Shown here: piece by piece, positions 25,596-32,272 of the stretch
How positions within the stretch are numbered: the stretch's first letter is position 1
Layout: each line of letters begins with the position of its first letter
Assembly (NCBI RefSeq): GCF_027257875.1
Contig: NZ_JAPVQY010000073.1
Coordinates: 1 to 33,616 of the forward strand
DNA length: 33,616 bases
Direction of reading: 5' to 3'
Source: Burkholderia sp. IMCC1007
GTDB lineage: Bacteria > Pseudomonadota > Gammaproteobacteria > Burkholderiales > Burkholderiaceae
Position numbers and translations under genes: made by a program
The notes under the pieces: model-generated
What the model saw: the letters and a program-made list of their open reading frames with translations, nothing else
What the model was told of the DNA's origin: nothing
Database searches by the model: none

Positions 25596-25883
25596 TTTCT
25601 TTTCCTTGATAGTCGTAGTTTGCAAATTCACGGCGCGCGCGAACCGTTGCCCAGGTTCGGCCAGTGTCTCGCCGTAAAACCATGAACATTGTCCTTGCGC
25701 TCGATTTCGAAACATCTCAGCGACAGTCGATAGGGATACTTATCGATTCGTCTGCCGCTTCGGCTTTGAATCCTCGTTGTTCCCGTGAATAAATATTGCC
25801 GCAGATCTCGCAGCATTTTTTATTCATTTCATGTCGCTGCCTCGTCGATACCGGCAGATCATGCTGCCGGCGCGCGGGCCCTT
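25596..25883. promoter_or_regulatory. Leader/promoter region of the monooxygenase operon
   Basis: 288 bp between the creatininase-family gene and the oxygenase on the same strand; no gene seen. An AT-rich patch (25730-25850) contains CGATA-N8-TATCG (25728-25745). The same CGATA and TATCG half-sites occur fused in the permease leader at 20751-20761, which hints at a shared regulator. Confidence 0.45.
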
Positions 25884-26663
25884 CTACGTCCACGATTCGG
25901 CCGCAAATGTCGACGCGAGAAGGCTGGCCGTGGCACGCAGGCACGTCTCGCCGATCTCGCGCGACGATCCCCGCGCGTCGCCGAGCACGCCGTTTCGCGA
26001 GATCGACGCCACGCCCTCCTTCCACATCCGGTTCAATTGCTCGGTCGTCATCGCGCCCACATGACCTGCCACGAGTTGATCGTGTCGGACGCTGTCGGGG
26101 TGAAGATGGATCATGAGCGAGGTTTCGGCGATGTCGGCGTGTCCGCCCACGGATTCCGGATCGCCGCCGGCTGCCTCGACCGCCAGTCGCCATTCGCGCA
26201 GCCACGCCTGATGATCCGTATAGGCGAGCACCTGGACGTCCGCGCCGACAGCCTCTCTCAAGCCCGGCAACATCGCATGAAGCGCATTGAAGTTGCCGAC
26301 GTGAGCGGAGAAAAGGTAGATGCGCTTGAATCCGTGCGTCGCGAGGCTCACACAGTAATCGTGGCAGAGCGCGGCATACGTGTGCTCCTGCAACGAGATC
26401 GTGCCCGGGAAGGCCATGTGGTGCTTCGAGCATCCCGCTTGGATCGTCGGTGCGATGAGGGTTCGCCCCAGCAACGTGGCGATTTCCACCGCCAGCGCGT
26501 CAGCATGATCGGCATCCATGCTAAGCGGCAGATGGGGGCCGTGCTGCTCGATCGCGCCGCAGGGAATGATCACGCGATCAAACTGCGTGGCCAATGCGGC
26601 CGCCACGTCCTCATACGTCATCCGCGCGAGATGCAGTGTTTCCGGTGGTTGGAGATTGCTCAC
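25884..26663 (-). CDS. Creatininase-family metal hydrolase
   Basis: 259 residues. The family hydrolyses cyclic amides or formamides (creatinine, FAPy deformylase ArfB) using two metals. Seen: GAIEQHGPHLPLSMDAD with Glu39, His41 and Asp50, matching creatininase metal ligands E34, H36 and D45. The next ligand His121 lies in SAHVGN, where most homologues have NGHGGN. The HAGExETS block reads HADIAETS, keeping His175 and Glu180 but replacing the middle Glu. The metal site thus looks usable but the pocket is divergent. GTG start at 26663, two bases after the stop of the upstream crotonase gene, so the two are coupled. A lactam, cyclic imide or formamide substrate is a reasonable guess, not a finding. 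Confidence 0.9.
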   Translation of the reverse strand: MSNLQPPETLHLARMTYEDVAAALATQFDRVIIPCGAIEQHGPHLPLSMDADHADALAVEIATLLGRTLIAPTIQAGCSKHHMAFPGTISLQEHTYAALCHDYCVSLATHGFKRIYLFSAHVGNFNALHAMLPGLREAVGADVQVLAYTDHQAWLREWRLAVEAAGGDPESVGGHADIAETSLMIHLHPDSVRHDQLVAGHVGAMTTEQLNRMWKEGVASISRNGVLGDARGSSREIGETCLRATASLLASTFAAESWT

Positions 26664-26665
26664 GA

Positions 26666-27430
26666 TCAGGCCTTCTTGTTGCGGGTCAGAAATCGGGATC
26701 TCGCGTCCGCGGTCCTCGCGTTGCCGAGATATCCACGCAGGTCATCGAGCGTCATCTGCAGCAGCGCTGCATCGTTCATCCGCGAGCTCTCGCGCAGCGT
26801 TCTCTTGATCGCGGCGAAGAGTTGCCGCTCCTTGCTGCAAAGCGCGCGGCATTTCGCAAGCGCGTCTCGCAGCACTTCGTCACGCGTGGATATCGCGTCC
26901 ACCGCGCCCATCGCGAGCGCATCGCCGGCAGTGATCAGTTCACCTGAAAACAGCAGCGAACGCGCGGCACGTTGACCGAGCAGCGTCGCTGCGTGGCGCA
27001 TGCCTTTGGCCGCGGGCAACAAGCCGTGATTGATCTCGGGAAATCCCAGCCGGGAATCGGCGGACGCGACGACGTAATCGGCATGCAGCACCATTTCGAA
27101 TCCCGCGCCCACCGCGTAGCCGTTGACCGCGCACACGAGCGGGCTCGGATACTGCTCGAGTTGCGCCAGGAACGCGTGGAACGCTTCCATGCGCGACAGC
27201 GCGAGTTCATGGTCCGCCACTTCATTGATATCGCCGCCGGCACAAAAGAACTTCTCTCCGGCCCCGGTGAGCACGATGCCGGGTGGCACGCTTTGTTGCG
27301 CGAATTCGCTGAAGATCGAAATCAATGCAGTGATGAGCGGTTCGCTCAGCGCGTTCGCCGGCGGCCGGTTTATCGTCAGCTGCACGAGGTCCGCATCGAT
27401 GTGTGTGCAAATCAGTTCGTCGGTTTTCAT
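26666..27430 (-). CDS. Enoyl-CoA hydratase/isomerase with both catalytic glutamates
   Basis: 254 residues. Crotonase fold: NRPPANALSEPL, GAGEKFFCAGGDI, AVNGYAVGAGFEMVLHADY and FPEINHGLLPAAKG. Glu112 and Glu132 match the two catalytic glutamates of crotonase, so hydration of an enoyl-CoA is plausible, unlike the second crotonase protein of the cluster. ATG at 27430 has GAGG about nine bases upstream. It is the first gene of a minus-strand unit (crotonase, creatininase homologue) diverging from the AraC-type regulator. Confidence 0.92.
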   Translation of the reverse strand: MKTDELICTHIDADLVQLTINRPPANALSEPLITALISIFSEFAQQSVPPGIVLTGAGEKFFCAGGDINEVADHELALSRMEAFHAFLAQLEQYPSPLVCAVNGYAVGAGFEMVLHADYVVASADSRLGFPEINHGLLPAAKGMRHAATLLGQRAARSLLFSGELITAGDALAMGAVDAISTRDEVLRDALAKCRALCSKERQLFAAIKRTLRESSRMNDAALLQMTLDDLRGYLGNARTADARSRFLTRNKKA

Positions 27431-27449
27431 ACCTGATGCCTCGTCATTT

Positions 27450-27516
27450 TTGATTGGGTCAGTGTAGGTGCAGCGGGGCCAAATTTAATTTTGATTTGCG
27501 GGCGCCATCGTTGATT
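27450..27516 (+). promoter_or_regulatory. Phased TTGATT repeats in the divergent promoter region
   Basis: TTGATT occurs at 27450-27455, 27491-27496 and 27511-27516, all on the plus strand, spaced 41 and 20 bases, close to four and two helical turns. AraC-family proteins bind such direct repeats on one DNA face, and an AraC-type gene starts at 27622. The region is AT-rich, so chance is not excluded. Binding is inferred. Confidence 0.45.
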
Positions 27517-27621
27517 CGGCGGATTAAAATCGCGTCACTCAGATGGCCCACCGAATGTTGCGCCGAGGGCGGCGACTCATGAACTCACCGAGGCCGCGCA
27601 CGCGCAGAAAGCGAGTGAACC

Positions 27622-28470
27622 GTGGAACCCGAAACGCCTGAAATCCGTATGTCCGCGTCGCCAGCCACGACAGACGACGTGAAGATCAACTATCAACCGT
27701 TCGATCCGGACTCCGTCGATTTGCCGGTCATTTCCGTCCTGCTGGAGACGAGTGGAAAAGAGGATGAACTGCCGATGCACGTTCATCGCAAGGGGCAAAT
27801 GGTCGTCGCGTTGAGCGGGTCGGTCATGTGCCGATCGCCGAGCGGATGGTGGATCGTGCCGCCCAACGGCGCGGTGTGGATTCCGGGCGGCGTTCCTCAC
27901 AGCAATCATGCTTCCGACTTCGCGAAGCTATACGTCATCTTCATTGCGCCGGACGAAGCCGGTCTGCCCACCGACTGCCGCAGCTTCACGATCACGCCGC
28001 TCATCCGCGAGCTGATCCGTACTCTGGCCAGATTTCCACCCGACTATCCGAAGGACGGCCCGGTGGGTCGGCTCGCCAGGGTGTTGCTGGATCAGCTTGC
28101 GCAACTCGCGCCCGACGACGTCTTTCTCCCGATCTCCGACAATCCGCGGCTCCAACAGATCGCTTCGGCGTTGCTCGACAATCCCGCCGACCGCAGCACG
28201 ATCGCGGAATGGGGGCGGCGGTACGCGATGAGCGAACGTACGCTCGCGCGGTTGGTGCGCAGCGAAACCGGCATGACGTTCGGGCGCTGGCGCGAACGTC
28301 TGCACATCATCATTGCGCTTCAGCGATTGTCGGCGGGAGCGTCGGTCCATGCCGTCGCGCTCGAACTCGGCTATGAAGGGCCCAATTCGTTCATCACCAT
28401 GTTCAAGAAGACCATGGGACAAAGTCCCGGCAAATTCCGAGTGGACCAGAAGGACGCTTCTTCGCGTTGA
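27622..28470 (+). CDS. AraC-family transcriptional regulator with cupin sensor (NimR-like)
   Basis: 282 residues. An N-terminal cupin domain (about 30-130) with HVHRKGQMVVALSGSV and PPNGAVWIPGGVPHSN, then a double helix-turn-helix AraC domain (about 175-275): WGRRYAMSERTLARLVRSETGMTFGRWRE in pieces (MSERTLARLVRSETG) and VALELGYEGPNSFITMFKKTMGQSPGKFR (ELGYEGPNSFITMFKK). The layout matches NimR-like regulators that often control a divergent transport or catabolic gene. GTG 27622 is used; ATG 27649 is an alternative. It diverges from the crotonase/creatininase unit and converges on the second acyl-CoA synthetase with a 37-bp gap. Confidence 0.92.
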   Translation: MEPETPEIRMSASPATTDDVKINYQPFDPDSVDLPVISVLLETSGKEDELPMHVHRKGQMVVALSGSVMCRSPSGWWIVPPNGAVWIPGGVPHSNHASDFAKLYVIFIAPDEAGLPTDCRSFTITPLIRELIRTLARFPPDYPKDGPVGRLARVLLDQLAQLAPDDVFLPISDNPRLQQIASALLDNPADRSTIAEWGRRYAMSERTLARLVRSETGMTFGRWRERLHIIIALQRLSAGASVHAVALELGYEGPNSFITMFKKTMGQSPGKFRVDQKDASSR

Positions 28471-28476
28471 ACGAAG

Positions 28477-28503
28477 CGCGGCGGCTGGCGCTACACCGCC
28501 GCG
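28477..28503. terminator. Bidirectional terminator-like hairpin
   Basis: CGCGGCGG (28477-28484) pairs with CCGCCGCG (28496-28503) across 11 bases, and TCTTT follows on the plus strand. It fills the gap between the convergent regulator and synthetase genes. Confidence 0.6.
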
Positions 28504-28507
28504 TCTT

Positions 28508-30145
28508 TCACAGTTCGCGCGCTCGCTCCCGCAAGATGAATTTCTGGATCTTGCCGGTCGATGTCTTCGGCAGTGGCGTGAAGACAATGGTCTTCGGCAC
28601 CTTGAAATGTGCGAGCCGCTCGCGGCAAAAAGCGATGATGTCCGCTTCGGTCACGACCGCATCGTCCTTCAGCGTGATGAACGCGCAAGGTGTCTCGCCC
28701 CACTTGTCGTCGGGACGCGCGACGATTGCCGCCTCCAGAACAGCGGGATGGGAATACAGCATGTCCTCGATCTCGATCGACGAAATGTTTTCGCCTCCCG
28801 AGATGATGATGTCCTTCGAGCGATCCTTGAGTTCCAGGTAGCCATCGGCATGCCACACCCCGAGGTCGCCCGTATGAAACCACCCGCCGGCAAATGCGTC
28901 GATCGTGGCGTCCGGATTCTTCAGGTAGCCCTTCATCACGTTGTTGCCGCGCAGAAAGACTTCGCCGAGTGTCTGCCCATTCTGTGGCACGGGCTCCAGC
29001 GTATCCGGGTTCGCCACCATCATTGCGTCGAGAATCGGGCCGCGTACCCCCTGGCGGGCCTTGAGTCGCGCTTTCGCATCGAGATCGAGCGCATTCCACG
29101 ACTCGCGCCACACGCATTGCACGACCGGCCCGTAAGATTCGGTCAGCCCATAGGCATGCGTCACCTCCCAGCCCATGCGTTCCATGCCGGCGATCACCGC
29201 AGCGGGCGGCGGCGCACCGCCGGTCATGACCTTGACGCCGTGGCGAATGCCCGCTTTCAGCTCCGGCGCGGCGTTGTTGATCATGTTCAACACCACGGAC
29301 GCGCCACAGAAATGCGTGACCGCCTCGGTGCGGACGGCGTCGAGAATCCGCTCGGCCCGCGTATGGCGCAGAAAGACACTCGTGCCGGCCACCAACGCCA
29401 TGGTCCACGGAAAGCACCAGCCATTGCAATGAAACATCGGCAAGGTCCACAAATAGGTCGTGTGCTCGTCCAGATGCCACGATAGCGCATTCGACACGGC
29501 GTTCAGATATGCGCCGCGATGGTGATACACCACGCCTTTTGGATTGCCCGTCGTGCCCGACGTGTAGTTCAGCGCAATGGCCTGCCATTCGTCTTCAGGC
29601 ATCGCGACAGAGAATTCCGTGTGCGCGGCCTCCTGCAGCAACGCTTCGTAGTCTTTCTCGCCGAGCAGATCGCCCTCTCGAAACTGCGGATCGTCAATGT
29701 CGATCACCTGGATGGCGCGGCCGAGACGCGCCAGCGCCTTCTTCACTGTCGGCGAGAATTCGCGGTCGGTGATCAGCAGCTTCGCGTTGCCGTGGTCGAG
29801 AATGAACGCGATCGTATCGGCATCGAGCCGCGTGTTGATGGTGTTCAGTACCGCGCCGCAAAGCGGTACACCGAAGTGCGCCTCGAACAGTTCCGGCGTA
29901 TTGGCCGCGATCATCGCCACCGTATCGCCGGTGCCGATGCCGCGCCCGAGCAGCGCACCGGCGAGTAGCCGGCAACGTCGATACGTTTCGGCCCAGTCGC
30001 GGCGAATCGCGCCATGCACGATGGCCGTGCGCTCCGGCCAGACGGACGCGGCGCGTTCGAGAAACGTCAGCGGCGACAACGCGACGAAGTTCGCGGGGTC
30101 GCGCTCGAGTCCGATCGTATAGGGATTGTCTGCCGTTGTTTTCAT
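28508..30145 (-). CDS. AMP-forming acyl-CoA synthetase (medium-chain/DmdB-like type)
   Basis: 545 residues. Motifs: YTSGTTGNPKG at 194-204, YGLTESYGPV, GWFHTGDLGVWHADGYLELKDRSKDIIISGGENISSIEIE (signature around GGWFHTGDL and DRSKD) and the catalytic lysine in PKTSTGKIQK near residue 530. The LTFLERAASVWPERTAIVHG opening and the PMFHCNGWCFPW block place it with the AlkK/DmdB-like synthetases, distinct from the long-chain type in the same cluster. ATG 30145 overlaps an upstream stop as ATGA and has no good ribosome site of its own, suggesting coupling. Acid substrate unknown. Confidence 0.93.
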   Translation of the reverse strand: MKTTADNPYTIGLERDPANFVALSPLTFLERAASVWPERTAIVHGAIRRDWAETYRRCRLLAGALLGRGIGTGDTVAMIAANTPELFEAHFGVPLCGAVLNTINTRLDADTIAFILDHGNAKLLITDREFSPTVKKALARLGRAIQVIDIDDPQFREGDLLGEKDYEALLQEAAHTEFSVAMPEDEWQAIALNYTSGTTGNPKGVVYHHRGAYLNAVSNALSWHLDEHTTYLWTLPMFHCNGWCFPWTMALVAGTSVFLRHTRAERILDAVRTEAVTHFCGASVVLNMINNAAPELKAGIRHGVKVMTGGAPPPAAVIAGMERMGWEVTHAYGLTESYGPVVQCVWRESWNALDLDAKARLKARQGVRGPILDAMMVANPDTLEPVPQNGQTLGEVFLRGNNVMKGYLKNPDATIDAFAGGWFHTGDLGVWHADGYLELKDRSKDIIISGGENISSIEIEDMLYSHPAVLEAAIVARPDDKWGETPCAFITLKDDAVVTEADIIAFCRERLAHFKVPKTIVFTPLPKTSTGKIQKFILRERAREL

Positions 30146-30213
30146 GCGGGCCGCCCCATGGCTATGGCGCTCGCGCGCTCGCCGAAGATGCCCAGGCTTT
30201 CTGCGTGTCTCAT
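30142..30213 (-). CDS. Possible 23-residue leader peptide coupled to the acyl-CoA synthetase
   Basis: MRHAESLGIFGERASAIAMGRPA starts at ATG 30213, which has an unusually strong GGAGGAG (30222-30216) close upstream. Its TGA overlaps the synthetase ATG as ATGA. The frame is open upstream to a GTG at 30333 (63 residues), which could instead be a longer gene or remnant. No family recognised. The Shine-Dalgarno and overlap are seen; a coupling role is inferred. Confidence 0.4.
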   Translation of the reverse strand: MRHAESLGIFGERASAIAMGRPA

Positions 30214-30345
30214 CTCTCCTCCAGTTGCTTTTATGGTCACGAGACGCTCTGAAACGAGCGGCACGAATTCATTCGGAACGACGCCACCGTGACTCGAACG
30301 AGAGCACCCGATCTCTTCATCCGCACGGGGCACGGCTGAATGCCG

Positions 30346-31494
30346 TCAAACTTCCTGATAGTCGTGGATACGCTCTATTTTTCTCTGCTCCACCACGTTC
30401 AAACCGTAGCCCTCCAGGCCCACGATCGTTCGTTCGTGATTGGAGAGCAGGATCATGTTCTTCACGCCGAGTTCGGTGAGGATTTGCGCGCCGATTCCGT
30501 AGTCGCGCAGTTGCGGCTCGGCAGGCTTCGGATGCATCATTGAACGCACACGTTCCGACACGGCCGTGGCACGCGACTCGCGGATCACCACGATCACGCC
30601 GCGGTTCTCGTCCGCCAGCAAACGCGCGGCGCCGCGGAGAGACGCGAGGTGGTGACCGCCCATGACGTCGTTCATGGTGTCCATCGCATGCATGCGCACG
30701 AGCACGGGATCGGCGCCCTGCAGATCGCCCATGACGAACGCAATATGCTCGACCTGATCGATCCGGTTCCGGTAGACGACGATCCGCCAATGTCTTCCAT
30801 TCGGCTCGGTAAAGCTGCCGTGTTCGACGGCCTCCACGAGCCGCTCCGTTCGTCGGCGATACGCGATCAGATCGGCGATCGTGCCCAGCTTCAGCTTGTG
30901 TCGCCGTGAAAAGGCGATGAGGTCGGGCAGCCTTGCCATGGTGCCGTCGTCGTTCATGATTTCGCAGATCGCGCCGGCCGGCGCGAGCCCGGCCAGGCGG
31001 GCGATATCTACCGCGGCCTCCGTGTGCCCTGCGCGCACGAGCGTGCCGCCGTCGCGCGCCATGAGCGGAAACACATGCCCGGGGGACACGAGCTCGTCGC
31101 GCCCCGTTTCCGGATTGATCGCAAGCGAAATCGTACGGGAACGGTCGGCCGCCGAGATGCCTGTGCTCACGCCGTCACGCGCCTCGATCGACACCGTGAA
31201 CGCCGTCTCGTGCCGCGAGCCGTTGATCCGGCTCATCAGATGCAGGCCCAGCGATTCGCAGCGCGCGCGTGTCATCGCGACGCAGATCAAGCCACGCGCA
31301 TGCGTCGCCATGAAGTTGACGGCATCGGGCGTCGCGAATTGCGCGGGAATGACAAGGTCACCTTCGTTCTCGCGATCCTCGTCGTCGACCAGGATGAACA
31401 TGCGGCCGGCGCGTGCTTCTTCGATAATGTCCGATGCCGTCGCGATGTCGGCACGCGAATCCACCGGCTGGCGGATCGGTGTTGCGTTACTCAT
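30346..31494 (-). CDS. ribBX: RibBX: 3,4-dihydroxy-2-butanone-4-phosphate synthase with degenerate cyclohydrolase II domain
   Basis: 382 residues. The N-terminal RibB domain (to about 215) makes the four-carbon precursor of riboflavin; its active-site motifs DDEDRENEGD (37-46), SPGHVFPL and GHTEAAVD are intact. The C-terminal domain aligns with GTP cyclohydrolase II but the zinc ligands of GSLRCDCG are absent (the region reads GHHLASLRG) and RQEGRGIGL is replaced by RESRATAVS, so cyclohydrolase activity is not expected. This is the RibBX layout described in Proteobacteria. It is an isolated copy, not in a rib operon, next to flavin-dependent catabolic genes. Start ATG 31494 has GAGGTGG upstream. 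No FMN riboswitch was recognised in front of it. Upstream Lrp gene is 22 bp away. Confidence 0.93.
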   Translation of the reverse strand: MSNATPIRQPVDSRADIATASDIIEEARAGRMFILVDDEDRENEGDLVIPAQFATPDAVNFMATHARGLICVAMTRARCESLGLHLMSRINGSRHETAFTVSIEARDGVSTGISAADRSRTISLAINPETGRDELVSPGHVFPLMARDGGTLVRAGHTEAAVDIARLAGLAPAGAICEIMNDDGTMARLPDLIAFSRRHKLKLGTIADLIAYRRRTERLVEAVEHGSFTEPNGRHWRIVVYRNRIDQVEHIAFVMGDLQGADPVLVRMHAMDTMNDVMGGHHLASLRGAARLLADENRGVIVVIRESRATAVSERVRSMMHPKPAEPQLRDYGIGAQILTELGVKNMILLSNHERTIVGLEGYGLNVVEQRKIERIHDYQEV

Positions 31495-31516
31495 GAAACC
31501 ACCTCGAGCGATGTAA

Positions 31517-32026
31517 TCACGACGCCTGCGCCATGCCGTGAATCTGGATGGGCCGTGTCTTGTCGATAGGCAGCGTCGTCTTGTTGGCAAGCCGTTTGAG
31601 GACGACGTTCGAGCGAACGCTGGCCACGCCGGGAAGCGACGTCAGCTTGTGCGTGATGATGTGTTCCAGTTCGACGAGATCCCTCGCCACCACCCGCAGC
31701 AGATAGTCGGTTTGTCCGGTCATCATGAAACAGTCCATGACCTCGGTGATGCCTCTCACCGTATCGGCGAAACTCTCCCGCGCCTGCATGCCCTGCCGCT
31801 CCAGACTGATCTCGACGATGGCCATCACGCCCAGACCGAGCAGCGACGCATTGAGCACCGCGACGCGCCGGCTGATTACACCGAGACGCTCGAGATTCCT
31901 GACTCTGACGAGACAGGGAGACGGCGACAGGTTGACTCGAGCCGCCAGTTCGAGGTTCGTCAAACTTGAGTCCTCCTGAAGTTCACTCAGGATGCTAAGG
32001 TCTATTCTGTCCAGCGCAACGTTCAT
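31517..32026 (-). CDS. Lrp/AsnC-family transcriptional regulator
   Basis: 169 residues. Winged HTH (DRIDLSILSELQEDSSLTNLELAARVNLSPSPCLVRVRNLE, cited as LSPSPCLVRVRNLE) and a RAM-type ligand domain with VMDCFMMTGQTDYLLRVVARD, the classic effector loop. ATG at 32026 with AGGAG upstream. First gene of a minus-strand unit with ribBX (22 bp gap) and probably the second acyl-CoA synthetase. It may sense an amino acid or a pathway product. It is a second Lrp regulator in this window, distinct from the one at 9066. Confidence 0.94.
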   Translation of the reverse strand: MNVALDRIDLSILSELQEDSSLTNLELAARVNLSPSPCLVRVRNLERLGVISRRVAVLNASLLGLGVMAIVEISLERQGMQARESFADTVRGITEVMDCFMMTGQTDYLLRVVARDLVELEHIITHKLTSLPGVASVRSNVVLKRLANKTTLPIDKTRPIQIHGMAQAS

Positions 32027-32074
32027 GGCCTGGGTCTCCTCTTTACCTAAGGCTGCGGTGCCCTGAGGTTCGAA

Positions 32075-32090
32075 CGCTCGCTGTCGAGCG
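32075..32090. promoter_or_regulatory. Small palindrome in the Lrp-type regulator leader
   Basis: CGCTCG-CTGT-CGAGCG (32075-32090) lies about 50 bp upstream of the regulator ATG in a 246-bp gap that holds no gene. It is a candidate operator, possibly for autoregulation; chance is also possible. Confidence 0.35.
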
Positions 32091-32245
32091 GAACATCGAT
32101 TTCCGCTCCAGCACGCATTCGAACAACATCACCTGATGAACGAGTTTATGCCAGCCGACTCCGCGGAAAATTCCGATAAAAAGTCGAGTTATCACCAAAA
32201 ACAGCCATTCTCGCGCCCGCTCGGGAAAACCCGCAATTCGTCATA

Positions 32246-32260
32246 CTTACGACACGTAAG
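32246..32260 (-). terminator. Weak hairpin just after the lpdA stop
   Basis: CTTACG-ACA-CGTAAG is a 6-bp stem with a 3-base loop, 12 bases downstream of the lpdA stop on the minus strand. Too short and without a T tract to be sure; it could help end transcription. Confidence 0.3.
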
Positions 32261-32272
32261 CCGGGATGGCGA

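Noticed and set aside
30346..31494. Bifunctional RibBA with active GTP cyclohydrolase II
   Set aside because: The zinc-binding cysteines and the RQEGRGIG motif of cyclohydrolase II are missing, so only the RibB half is expected to be active.
32095..32102. ATCGATT shared by the leaders of the permease, oxygenase and Lrp-type regulator
   Set aside because: ATCGAT is common in Burkholderia coding sequence, so three hits do not support an operator.
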